Virus record (IMG/VR): IMGVR_UViG_3300037346_000424
Location: 1-30,254 of that record
Strand: one strand, 5' to 3'
Length of the DNA: 30,254 bases
From: a virus
How positions within the stretch are numbered: the stretch's first letter is position 1; each line of letters starts with the position of its first letter. The notes beneath the pieces are model-generated. The model had not been told where the DNA came from. It did not search any database and saw only the letters and a program-made list of their open reading frames with translations. The position numbers and the translations under genes are program-made. This document shows, in pieces, positions 22,845-30,072 of this stretch.

Positions 22845-23294
22845 TTACAGGCTTAAAATGTCTTCTGGATCGCCGATCACGGCAAGGATTTCGTCGTCGT
22901 TCAAGATACGGACTTCCCCGCCATCTATGCGGAACCGTGATCCCGCGTAGCGCGCAAAAATTACCCAGTCGCCTGTCTTGCACCATGCACCTGCGGGAAA
23001 CTTCGCTTCGTCCTGGTAGCACAACGGCCCCTGCTTCATCACGTATCCGACAACCGTGCTGAGCTGCCCATCCTCGACAACCTTGTCAGGAAGATGCAGC
23101 CCTCCGGCTGTTTTGGATTTGCCGCGATACGGCAAAATCAGCATACGCCAGCCCGTGGGCTGCGGCATGCGGTCCAAAATGGATTGATCGGCTTTTGTCG
23201 GGTCCAAGACCCTGTCCTCTGGGGGGACATACATCGACGCCATCGCCGCTTGCGCGGCCGAGATGTCGATGGAAGATGTGACTGATTCAGTCAT
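22845..23294 (-). CDS. groES: GroES-like co-chaperonin (Cpn10)
   Basis: A 149-residue protein; ATG at 23294 has an AGGAG Shine-Dalgarno, and the gene overlaps its upstream neighbour by eight bases. An extra ~46-residue N-terminal tail precedes the Cpn10 domain (residues ~47-141). The domain includes GWRMLILPYRGKSKTAGGLH, in which the mobile loop reads TAGGLHLP (GroES has SAGGIVL), then a GYVMKQGPLCYQDEAKFPAG stretch, GDWVIFARYAGSRFRI and the end NDDEILAVIGD. It would cap host GroEL and widen or alter its chamber for capsid folding, as T4 gp31 does. No GroEL partner is encoded in this window. Confidence 0.87.
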   Translation of the reverse strand: MTESVTSSIDISAAQAAMASMYVPPEDRVLDPTKADQSILDRMPQPTGWRMLILPYRGKSKTAGGLHLPDKVVEDGQLSTVVGYVMKQGPLCYQDEAKFPAGAWCKTGDWVIFARYAGSRFRIDGGEVRILNDDEILAVIGDPEDILSL

Positions 23295-23484
23295 TTTTGA
23301 GCTCCTGTTTATCTAGCAGGCCCGAGAGTTCCTGAGCTACGAAATTGAGGGCGTTTAATTCGCCCATGCAGAGCTGATACTGCTCCATTGTTCGGATACC
23401 ATTGTTCTCAAGGGTATCCAAAACCATCGTGCGGCGCTCCTTGATGGAGCGCTGCACAAATTGTACTATGTCTAGTTCTTCCAT
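23287..23484 (-). CDS. Small conserved phage protein, possibly from a leaderless message
   Basis: A 65-residue acidic helical protein from ATG 23484: EELDIVQFVQRSIKERRTMV, DTLENNGIRTMEQYQLCMGE, then NALNFVAQELSGLLDKQEL. Similar small proteins lie between portal and co-chaperonin or scaffold genes in marine phages. No Shine-Dalgarno is present. Instead a perfect TATAAT ends only five bases before the ATG, so transcription might start at the start codon itself. It overlaps the co-chaperonin gene. The function is unknown; an assembly cofactor would fit the site. Confidence 0.75.
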   Translation of the reverse strand: MEELDIVQFVQRSIKERRTMVLDTLENNGIRTMEQYQLCMGELNALNFVAQELSGLLDKQELKND

Positions 23485-23489
23485 GCGAT

Positions 23490-23511
23490 ATTATATAGCA
23501 TATCGTATATG
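23490..23511 (-). promoter_or_regulatory. Perfect -10 element and AT-rich inverted repeat before the 23484 start
   Basis: The minus strand has TATAAT at 23495-23490, immediately before the start codon region, in an AT-rich island inside GC-rich DNA. Just upstream is an inverted repeat, CATAT-ACG-ATATG (23511-23499), which could be an operator. No good -35 is visible at 16-18 bases. The spacing would place +1 at or next to the A of the ATG. Confidence 0.4.
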
Positions 23512-23539
23512 GCGTGACCAGCCATTTTAGGCTGCGCTT

Positions 23540-23749
23540 TTAGTTCGACGAAAACTTCCCGCCGCGCAAAGCCGCGCCCATACCGCGCTTTTGACCCGTC
23601 GTGGACGAACCTTTCGCGGTGTTGGGCGTCGCAATATCCTTGACATCGCTGTACGGGATGCTGCCCTGACCCGCGATTACGGCCTTTTTAGAGGCTGCGG
23701 CGGTCTTGCCAGGGGCTGCGCCCATGTAATTCACTTTTCGGTCCATCAC
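23540..23749 (-). CDS. Small basic conserved phage protein
   Basis: A 69-residue protein; ATG at 23749 overlaps the portal stop (ATGA), so translation is probably coupled to the portal. The pattern DRKVNYMGAAPGKTAAASKK, VIAGQGSIPYSDVKDIATPN and a C-terminal GQKRGMGAALRGGKFSSN is mostly Gly, Ala, Lys and Ser. It recurs next to the portal in marine phages. No function is known to me. Confidence 0.75.
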   Translation of the reverse strand: MMDRKVNYMGAAPGKTAAASKKAVIAGQGSIPYSDVKDIATPNTAKGSSTTGQKRGMGAALRGGKFSSN

Positions 23750-26190
23750 TGTCTCCTTTGGTTTGCCATTTGAAGTTGCGCGGCAACGCGCATGCGTTCG
23801 CGCTCTGCTGTTGCCTGCAATTTGACCATTGTCAATTCGCGTGTCTGCTGCATGCGCTGGGCCTGCTCCTGCGCGCGCTGCTCTGCTTTTTGCTGCGCCA
23901 GCGTCAACTCGCCCTGATCAATCGCAATCTGCGCCTGATCTTTTTGTGCGCGCATTTGAAGCTCCTGCTCTTTCAGCGCGATCAACGGATCAGGCTGTCC
24001 GGCCTCGCCGGTGATCTGGGAGTTCAACTCGCGCAGGGCCTGCAAGTCTTCGGCGATCTGCTGAGCAACCAGAGCCTGCACCTGAACGTCGATTTCAGGC
24101 GTGATTTCTTGGCCCTGCATCATTTGCGTTACTTGCTCCATGACTGTCTGTACGGCTTTAAGCCGTACATGGTCCATGACGTGCTTTTGCAGGGCTACTG
24201 CGATTATCGGAGCCTGCGCAACAATACCTGAAGCGCCAAACACCAGGTGGGACATGATGTGGGCGTCGTGGTTTTGGCCCTCAAACGCCTGCATTTGCAC
24301 TTGGTTCAGAGCGTCGATGTTTTCGGTGGCCGGGTCTTTCGGCGCCGCCTCTTGCTCTTCTTGTGGCTTCAGGATTTTGTCGATGTCCCGCACCCCGAGC
24401 GCCTCATACATACGGTGCAATGCCTCGTACATATCGTGCATTTCGGGCGCTTGCGTCGCCAACTGCAACTGAGCCTGTGCCAAAGCAATGCGCTGCGCCT
24501 GGCTGAAGATGTTGGGGTCAGAAACAGGGATGACGTCCACGCGGTCGTCAAAATCCTGCGCCATGATGGTCTGATCGGCCCCAGCGACCGTATAAGGATA
24601 TTCCTGCGGCAGCGATTCCTTCATCACGCGCGCCAGAAGCTTGAACTCCCGCCGCATTGCGTAGTGCATGCGCTTGTGAACAGCGCTCATCACCCGCGCG
24701 CCCTGCTCCATCATAGCAATCGTCGTGCCAACCGCAGCCTGCTGGTTGCCGTCGCCCACTTTCAAATCAGTGATCGTGGCAAACCGCTGGCCCGCTTGAA
24801 CCACAAATCCCAAAAGCTGGAACAGCGTGCCATCCGGCCCCTTGAACGGCAAAGGCATCAAACTGTCGCGGATCGCGCCGCCCGGGCTGTCCACGTCGCG
24901 GAACTCCCCCGGCTGCAAAGGCTCGTCGTTGTCCCTGATCCGCAGTCCGCGGGCCTTGAAACCCGCTGGCAGGTTCGACAGCGTGCCGGCGTCAATCAAC
25001 TGCCGCAAAGCGGCAGTCGCGGTCCGCGACAAACCGCCGATGGTGTGGATCAGACCCAGACCGTAAAAGCCGAAGCCCGGCAGGAACTTGTAGTGGACAA
25101 AATACCCAATCTTGCTGCGCTTGGGATCGTCCTCGCGGTAGTTGCGGCGGATCGACAGCACGTCGCCGGTGTCCTCGCAAATCGTCACAAGGTAAGGCAG
25201 GCGAATCCCTGTCTCTTCCCCGTCTTCACCGATATCCTCGTAGCCCGGAAGGTCCAAATCAACATGGAACTCCAGCAACGTGATGTCGTAATCAATCATC
25301 GACGCCGAAGTGCCCGAAATCTTGTCCTCTACCTCAGCAATATCGTCCTGCTTGGCCGTCGAAGCATGCAGCGGAATGTCCCGATAAAAGCCGGAAACCT
25401 GCATTTTCCGGACATCGTTCCACGGCATACGGATAATTTGGGCAACAAAAGGCGACGTCTCCAAGTCCGACGCGTCATAAGGCACCACAAGGTTCTCGGC
25501 AGGCACAAACTTGCTGACCACCCGATCAAGGTTGGAGTCAAAATACACCTTTTTGAACGTCGATCCCGCCAGCGGCAGGTAAAACAGCATCTGATCAAAC
25601 TCGGGCGTGTACTCTTCTGCCTCGTTCATCAGGTAGTAATTCATAAAATCTTTGACGCGCTTGCTCTGCGCCTGCTTTTCTTTGGTCAGTTCGCCCATGA
25701 CCTGCGTCCGGACAGGGCCTTCTGCCGGCAAAAGCTCGTTGAACGCCTGCGCCTGAAACTGCGTCGCGGCCTCGGCCAAAAGCGGGTGCGTGACGCCCGT
25801 TGCGCCCTTGAACGGCTGCGTGCGCTCTTGGTAATTGAAGCCCAAAAGCTCCAAGCCCTTGCTGTATTCCTGCTCCCAGTCGCCGCGGCTTTCCTTGGCG
25901 CTGTCGTACTGCGCCATCAAATCGCTTGCCGTGGACCCCAAATCGCCGTTGTCCAAGTCTTCAGCAAGGTTCCGGCCGAAGTCCCCTTCGTCCCCTTCCT
26001 CGTCCTGCGGGTCAAAATCCACCGTGACGCCGCCATCGTCCTCTTCGACAATGTCGATGCCCTCAACAAAAGGCACCCGTGACGCCATCAAGGCGCCAGG
26101 CATTGCAACATCAAGGTCGATCTCAGCCTGCGCCAAGTCCGGGTCGTCGTTCTCGCGCTCAACAAAAGAAGCAGTCGGGGCTCGCGCCAT
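23746..26190 (-). CDS. Portal protein
   Basis: An 814-residue protein; ATG at 26190 has a TAGGAGG Shine-Dalgarno. The acidic N-terminus (~1-75) is followed by YNYQERTQPFKGATGVTHP- and LLAEAATQFQAQAFNELLPA-type segments near residues 120-160. A long portal core follows (PFVAQIIRMPWNDVRKMQVS, KIGYFVHYKFLPGFGFYGLG, TATAALRQLIDAGTLSNLPA). The last ~90 residues form a Gln/Glu/Arg/Lys coiled coil (EQELQMRAQKDQAQIAIDQG). The length suits the long portals of short-tailed phages. It forms the dodecameric DNA gate and nucleates capsid assembly. It lies downstream of terminase and upstream of the scaffold, as is usual. Confidence 0.87.
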   Translation of the reverse strand: MARAPTASFVERENDDPDLAQAEIDLDVAMPGALMASRVPFVEGIDIVEEDDGGVTVDFDPQDEEGDEGDFGRNLAEDLDNGDLGSTASDLMAQYDSAKESRGDWEQEYSKGLELLGFNYQERTQPFKGATGVTHPLLAEAATQFQAQAFNELLPAEGPVRTQVMGELTKEKQAQSKRVKDFMNYYLMNEAEEYTPEFDQMLFYLPLAGSTFKKVYFDSNLDRVVSKFVPAENLVVPYDASDLETSPFVAQIIRMPWNDVRKMQVSGFYRDIPLHASTAKQDDIAEVEDKISGTSASMIDYDITLLEFHVDLDLPGYEDIGEDGEETGIRLPYLVTICEDTGDVLSIRRNYREDDPKRSKIGYFVHYKFLPGFGFYGLGLIHTIGGLSRTATAALRQLIDAGTLSNLPAGFKARGLRIRDNDEPLQPGEFRDVDSPGGAIRDSLMPLPFKGPDGTLFQLLGFVVQAGQRFATITDLKVGDGNQQAAVGTTIAMMEQGARVMSAVHKRMHYAMRREFKLLARVMKESLPQEYPYTVAGADQTIMAQDFDDRVDVIPVSDPNIFSQAQRIALAQAQLQLATQAPEMHDMYEALHRMYEALGVRDIDKILKPQEEQEAAPKDPATENIDALNQVQMQAFEGQNHDAHIMSHLVFGASGIVAQAPIIAVALQKHVMDHVRLKAVQTVMEQVTQMMQGQEITPEIDVQVQALVAQQIAEDLQALRELNSQITGEAGQPDPLIALKEQELQMRAQKDQAQIAIDQGELTLAQQKAEQRAQEQAQRMQQTRELTMVKLQATAERERMRVAAQLQMANQRRQ

Positions 26191-26254
26191 AAAATCCTCC
26201 TAACGGTCAGACACCGTAGATTTGTGCCAACTTATCATGCAAAAGGCAACTTGA

Positions 26255-28036
26255 CTAGCGCTGTGGACGCGCGACAGGCCGCAAAGAATATTCCGGCAGC
26301 ACCGAAACCGCCCCAGGCAGCACCGGCGGGGGCTGGACCGCGAACGGGGCAAGGCTCTGCGGCGCAGCAAGGTCCGCGGGCCGCGCAATAGGACGCAACG
26401 ACTGTTCCAAAGGATTCGGGTTTTCCTGCATCGGAGCCTGCTGCGGCATAGCCGGCATTCCGGGCGGCCGCTGCGCCATAGTTTGTGACAGAAGCGCCAA
26501 AATCTGGTCGTCCTGCGAAAAATCTTGTGGTTGACCGCCCCGGTCGGGCCGCGCAACAGGGCGCACGACGCCCAATTCCGCCGCAGCTTGCGACCGCGTT
26601 TGATCAAATATGGGGTCATCCAGCGGCATGCCCGTAATTCGCGAAACGTAGTTTCTCGTCTCTCCGAAGGATGGAATCCCGCCGCTGCGACCCACTGCGG
26701 TGGGGCCAGCATTGTACGCCGCCAAAGCCAGGGGCACAGTGTGGAACTCGTCAAGCTGCTGGCGTAAATATCGCGCGCCGCCGCGCATGTTTTCAACAGG
26801 ATTGGTGCGATCCACGCCCAACTCGCGCGCCGTACCAGGCATCAACTGCATGTAGCCAAAAGCGCCCTTCTCGCTCTGCGCATTCGGGTTGCCGCTGCTT
26901 TCCTGCTGGATAAGACGCAGCATCAACTCCGGATCAATGCCCTCTTCGCGCGCGATCTCATAAGGGTCCACGCCAGACTCTTCAATAATTTTGGCCCTCA
27001 GACTCTGCAATACGTCCGAGGACACATATCCTACGACCTCGCCGCCCTCGTTCATAAATTGCGCAAAACCATCAATGCCCCGCGGTCCGCGGAACATGCC
27101 CCGCGCCGTCTCGCTCAAGCTGCCAATGCCTTCGGGCTGCATCATCACTTCTCCTCCGTTTCGATAATTTCTGACCGTGGGCCGCGAACCGGGGGCTTGC
27201 GTAAATCCCTGCCGCAAAGCATCCGTCAAAGCCTCTTCGCGCGTATTGTAAACCACATGATTGGTCGGCTGGCGATCCTCGTCGATAAAGGTCAAACGAA
27301 ACTTGCCAACCTCTTCCCCGCTCAGCCCAGGAGAAACAGCAACAGACCTGCCGCTGCCAGGGTCCGAAAGCCGCACACCCGTGCCCGACTCCGACAACGC
27401 AGCAACAGCGCGGTCCCGCGCCTCCGCCGCTTCCGAAGATATCCGCAGCAAATCGTCCAAAGACGTCTCTTTCGGCGCAGACAGCATCGCCTCCCGCGTC
27501 CGCGCAAAATCGTCCAGAGCGCTGGTTATACCCTGACCCATTGGGTTAGCCGAAAGGACGTTCGCGGCCCGCGAAGCGCGAAGCGCCGGCGCAGCAGGAA
27601 TCGCCGCCAAAGACAAAGCATCCAATGCCCCCGGCGCCTCGCCCGCCCGTATCTGATCCAAAGACGGCATCGTCGACGCCCCGCGATAAGCGTCCTGAAA
27701 CCCCTCCGCCATCATCCCCAGCACAGCCCTCGGGTCCGACCGCACAGCGTCAATCGCCCCGCTAACCCCCTGACCCAGCCGCTCGCCCGCCGTGCCATAC
27801 CCGTCGTCAAACCCGACAATGTTGTCCAAGGCAGAGTAGCCCAAGCGACGAGCGTTCTCAAAAAAGCTCTCATCGCGGCTCAAAGCACGATCCTGCGGGA
27901 CAGGAGGCCGCGCATTGCGCGCCGCAAAAGCAGTATTGTACCCCTCAATCAGCTCCTGCCGGCGAGCAGGCTCATAGCCAAACTCGTCCAAAGTGAACAA
28001 GAACTCGTCCGGAGAAAGATCGAAAAGGGTGGACAT
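26255..28036 (-). CDS. Virion protein with SLT lytic transglycosylase domain
   Basis: A 593-residue protein from ATG 28036, preceded by AAGGG. The first ~300 residues are helical and Ala/Arg-rich, with no known enzyme fold that I recognise. Residues ~355-470 are a soluble lytic transglycosylase domain: ELMLRLIQQESSGNPNAQSE with catalytic Glu379, GAFGYMQLMPGTARELGV, ALAAYNAGPTAVG, and NYVSRITG. The C-terminus is Pro/Gln-rich, with a RP(V/I)ARP motif at about residues 492, 548 and 586. A GG(E)V element precedes the domain. It cuts glycan strands, probably to let DNA through the wall at entry rather than for release, since a separate endolysin exists. It sits between terminase and portal. Confidence 0.85.
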   Translation of the reverse strand: MSTLFDLSPDEFLFTLDEFGYEPARRQELIEGYNTAFAARNARPPVPQDRALSRDESFFENARRLGYSALDNIVGFDDGYGTAGERLGQGVSGAIDAVRSDPRAVLGMMAEGFQDAYRGASTMPSLDQIRAGEAPGALDALSLAAIPAAPALRASRAANVLSANPMGQGITSALDDFARTREAMLSAPKETSLDDLLRISSEAAEARDRAVAALSESGTGVRLSDPGSGRSVAVSPGLSGEEVGKFRLTFIDEDRQPTNHVVYNTREEALTDALRQGFTQAPGSRPTVRNYRNGGEVMMQPEGIGSLSETARGMFRGPRGIDGFAQFMNEGGEVVGYVSSDVLQSLRAKIIEESGVDPYEIAREEGIDPELMLRLIQQESSGNPNAQSEKGAFGYMQLMPGTARELGVDRTNPVENMRGGARYLRQQLDEFHTVPLALAAYNAGPTAVGRSGGIPSFGETRNYVSRITGMPLDDPIFDQTRSQAAAELGVVRPVARPDRGGQPQDFSQDDQILALLSQTMAQRPPGMPAMPQQAPMQENPNPLEQSLRPIARPADLAAPQSLAPFAVQPPPVLPGAVSVLPEYSLRPVARPQR

Positions 28037-28046
28037 GCAAAAGCCC

Positions 28047-28088
28047 TTGGCCGCGGTTCCTCAAACCATACCATAGCTTCGCGGCCAA
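28047..28088 (-). other. Inverted repeat between terminase and transglycosylase genes
   Basis: TTGGCCGCG (28088-28080 on the minus strand) can pair perfectly with CGCGGCCAA (28055-28047) over a 24-base loop. It fills the gap between the terminase stop and the next start. The AAGGG ribosome site of the transglycosylase gene begins within the stem end. It is not followed by a T run, so it is not a terminator; a translational or RNA-processing role is possible. Confidence 0.55.
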
Positions 28089-28093
28089 CGGAA

Positions 28094-29548
28094 CTACCCA
28101 TAATACGCGCGTATCCTCGGGCTCTCGTCGTCGTCCACGGACCAATCATCCGTCGGCAAACTGACAAAATTGCCCTGCCGATACCGCATCATCGCCTGCG
28201 TGGTGCTGTCAACAAAATCGTCGTGTTCCCCGTTCGGGAACGCCGCGCACTCCTCGATCACATCCAAAGCCCACTGCTCGTCAGGCGCCCACACCATCCC
28301 CGCCTCAAACAAAGGCGCAATGCTGTGCGCCCGACTGACCTTGTCGTTCCCACGGCTCGGCGTGAAGTTGACAACAGGAATCCCCATGTTGCGCAGCTCC
28401 TGCGTCAAAGGCGTGCCCGTAGCCTTGGCCTCGATGATCACCGTCTCCGGTTCCCAAAACTGGAAGTTCTCCCACGCCACACGCTTCAACTCCGGAAAAT
28501 CCCAGCGCCCCTTCTTGGCGTCCAACAGCAACAAACCAGGCGGCCCGCCCTCGTCCATCCGAAAGACCCCCCACGTCGTGATCGCAGAATAGTCCGCAGT
28601 CTGCCGCTTCGAGAACGCCGTGTCGTAGCTCTGGATGACATACTCCAAAGGCGGTATCTTGTCCTTCTCCCACACACGCCACCACTCGCGCTTCAAAATC
28701 GAAGTCTCGTCACCCGTCGGGTTCTGCTGATACTGCGCGTTCCACTTGCTCGGCGGGATCGAAGCCTTGACCCGCTCCAAATCGCCAATCGGCCAATACT
28801 CCGGCCAACACGATTTCCCGCTCGGCATGATCGCAGGAAGCTCGACCACCTCCCACTGATCGGCCAACGGATCACGGGCCTGCGCCCGAATCAACTGACC
28901 CGTCAAGTCTTTCTCTGACCAGCGGGTCATAACCACAACAATCGCGCCCCCAGGCTGCAAACGCTGTCGCGGACCACCCGTGTACCAATCCCAAGCATCG
29001 TCAAACCCCGTGTTCGACATCAGCGTCTGCTCCGAATGAGGGTCGTCGATAATAATCAAATCCCCGCCGCGGCCCGCCAAGTTCGATCCAACACCAACAG
29101 CGTAATACATTCCCCCGCGGTCCGTGTCCCACCGACCAGACGCTTTCGAATCCGCCGCAAGCTTTACAGAAAACACATCCGCGTAATCTTCTCGCTCAAT
29201 TAAGTTCTTCGTCTTTCGACCAAAGCTGACCGCCAATTCCGTCGTGTGCGTCGCCTGAATTATTTTCTTATTCGGAAACTTTCCCATAAACCACGCCGGA
29301 AACAAGAAACTCGCAAACTCCGATTTCGTATGACGCGGCGGCATATTGATAATCAGACGCTTTAATTCGCCATTCGCCACCCTCTCCAATTTGTCAGCAA
29401 TAATCCGATGGTGGTTGCCCGCGATAAATTCAGGCCAGACATTCTTCACAAATGTCAGAAAATCATCTTGGCACCGGTCCTTCTTCTCCAACTGCGCCAG
29501 ACGAAGCTGCAGCTTCAGAAGCTTGTCGTTTGCGTTGTCTGTGTCCAT
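28094..29548 (-). CDS. terL: Terminase large subunit
   Basis: 484 residues from ATG 29548, chosen because AAGGGG lies about ten bases upstream; the longer frame reaches a GTG inside an operator-like palindrome. The ATPase domain has a deviant Walker A at residues 69-77 (MPPRHTKSE), Walker B with LIIIDDP (Asp168, Asp169) and a VVVMTRW motif III (~204-210). The nuclease domain has Asp309 (SYDTAFS), Glu373 (IIEAKATG) and Asp443/Asp444 (HDDFVDSTTQA). This two-domain motor pumps DNA through the portal and cuts it. No small subunit is in the window. It is the first gene of the structural operon. Confidence 0.93.
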   Translation of the reverse strand: MDTDNANDKLLKLQLRLAQLEKKDRCQDDFLTFVKNVWPEFIAGNHHRIIADKLERVANGELKRLIINMPPRHTKSEFASFLFPAWFMGKFPNKKIIQATHTTELAVSFGRKTKNLIEREDYADVFSVKLAADSKASGRWDTDRGGMYYAVGVGSNLAGRGGDLIIIDDPHSEQTLMSNTGFDDAWDWYTGGPRQRLQPGGAIVVVMTRWSEKDLTGQLIRAQARDPLADQWEVVELPAIMPSGKSCWPEYWPIGDLERVKASIPPSKWNAQYQQNPTGDETSILKREWWRVWEKDKIPPLEYVIQSYDTAFSKRQTADYSAITTWGVFRMDEGGPPGLLLLDAKKGRWDFPELKRVAWENFQFWEPETVIIEAKATGTPLTQELRNMGIPVVNFTPSRGNDKVSRAHSIAPLFEAGMVWAPDEQWALDVIEECAAFPNGEHDDFVDSTTQAMMRYRQGNFVSLPTDDWSVDDDESPRIRAYYG

Positions 29549-29587
29549 GGACGTCAACCCCTTTTTACCGCTGCGCAACCTAGCACA

Positions 29588-29603
29588 TTTTGTGATCACA
29601 AAA
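29588..29603. promoter_or_regulatory. Operator-like palindrome 1
   Basis: A perfect 16-base palindrome, TTTTGTGATCACAAAA. Its core TTTGTGATCACAAA occurs three times in 235 bases. It lies 40 bases ahead of the terminase start and just downstream of a -10-like element, so a protein bound here could block transcription of the structural operon. Confidence 0.7.
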
Positions 29604-29621
29604 CAGCCTCTGTTTTATGAG

Positions 29622-29627
29622 ATAATA
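29622..29627 (-). promoter_or_regulatory. -10-like element ahead of terminase
   Basis: TATTAT (5/6 match) on the minus strand lies about 75 bases before the terminase start codon, in an AT-rich patch. No convincing -35 is found, so a phage-modified polymerase or an activator might be needed. The predicted start would fall just upstream of palindrome 1. Confidence 0.3.
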
Positions 29628-29685
29628 TGCGATGCCTAAACTACACCCCCCATACGCCCAAAAACAAGCCCCTCCATAGGTTTCA

Positions 29686-29699
29686 AAAATATATATTTT
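29686..29699. other. AT-rich 14-base palindrome
   Basis: AAAATATATATTTT is a perfect palindrome in otherwise GC-rich DNA, next to a GGGGG run. It could be a melting site or a protein-binding site; sequence alone does not decide. Confidence 0.4.
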
Positions 29700-29724
29700 A
29701 GGGGGCCCAGGGGACCCAAACAGC

Positions 29725-29740
29725 ATTTGTGATCACAAAT
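29725..29740. promoter_or_regulatory. Operator-like palindrome 2
   Basis: A perfect 16-base palindrome, ATTTGTGATCACAAAT, with the same 14-base core as palindromes 1 and 3. It is 137 bases from copy 1 and 84 bases from copy 3. Confidence 0.7.
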
Positions 29741-29808
29741 CCGCGGATCGCGGGCCAAAAACCGCCCCTCACCCAGATTTTGCACGAAAAAATATCAGAA
29801 GGGCACGG

Positions 29809-29822
29809 TTTGTGATCACAAA
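29809..29822. promoter_or_regulatory. Operator-like palindrome 3
   Basis: The perfect 14-base palindrome TTTGTGATCACAAA. It lies 25 bases from the parS-type site. Bases outside the core differ among the three copies, so the 14-base core is the conserved unit. Confidence 0.7.
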
Positions 29823-29847
29823 ACCAATCGTCGCGGACCGCGGTTAA

Positions 29848-29863
29848 TGTTTCACGTGAAACA
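29848..29863. promoter_or_regulatory. parS-type ParB-binding site
   Basis: TGTTTCACGTGAAACA is a perfect 16-base palindrome and equals the canonical chromosomal parS sequence bound by ParB (Spo0J) in many bacteria, including Bacillus and Caulobacter. At parS, ParB loads CTP-dependently as a clamp and spreads to segregate DNA with ParA. It lies in gene-free DNA beside palindrome 3 and the 22-bp repeats. Whether a phage or the host ParB uses it is unknown; no parA or parB gene is in the window. Confidence 0.8.
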
Positions 29864-30072
29864 ATTCTCAAACGAAAAAAAATTAGGATTGTTAGCGACG
29901 AACATGGTCCATGCGCTCGTTGCCACCGGCCCCGCCCCCGGTCCGCGGAAAACGTAGCGAAAACAGCGGCTTACGGACCGTTTAGCCTCAATTGCCATAG
30001 GGGCCCCTAGACACGCGGACCGCGGGTCGCGGCCGGCGGATCGGGGCGCGCGGGCGGGGGATCGCGGCCACC

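Noticed and set aside
24247-26082. Long plus-strand open frame (611 codons) opposite the portal
   Set aside because: It is antisense to a clearly conserved portal gene. The product is a low-complexity His/Leu/Arg mix that reflects GC-rich codon bias. I see no ribosome site and no motif.
27059-28918. Long plus-strand open frame (619 codons) opposite transglycosylase and terminase
   Set aside because: It spans two real minus-strand genes with catalytic motifs, and its product is Arg/His/Pro-rich with no recognisable domain.
29549-29599. Longer terminase starting at GTG 29599
   Set aside because: That GTG is part of a perfect 16-base palindrome that is probably an operator, and ATG 29548 has a good AAGGGG site.
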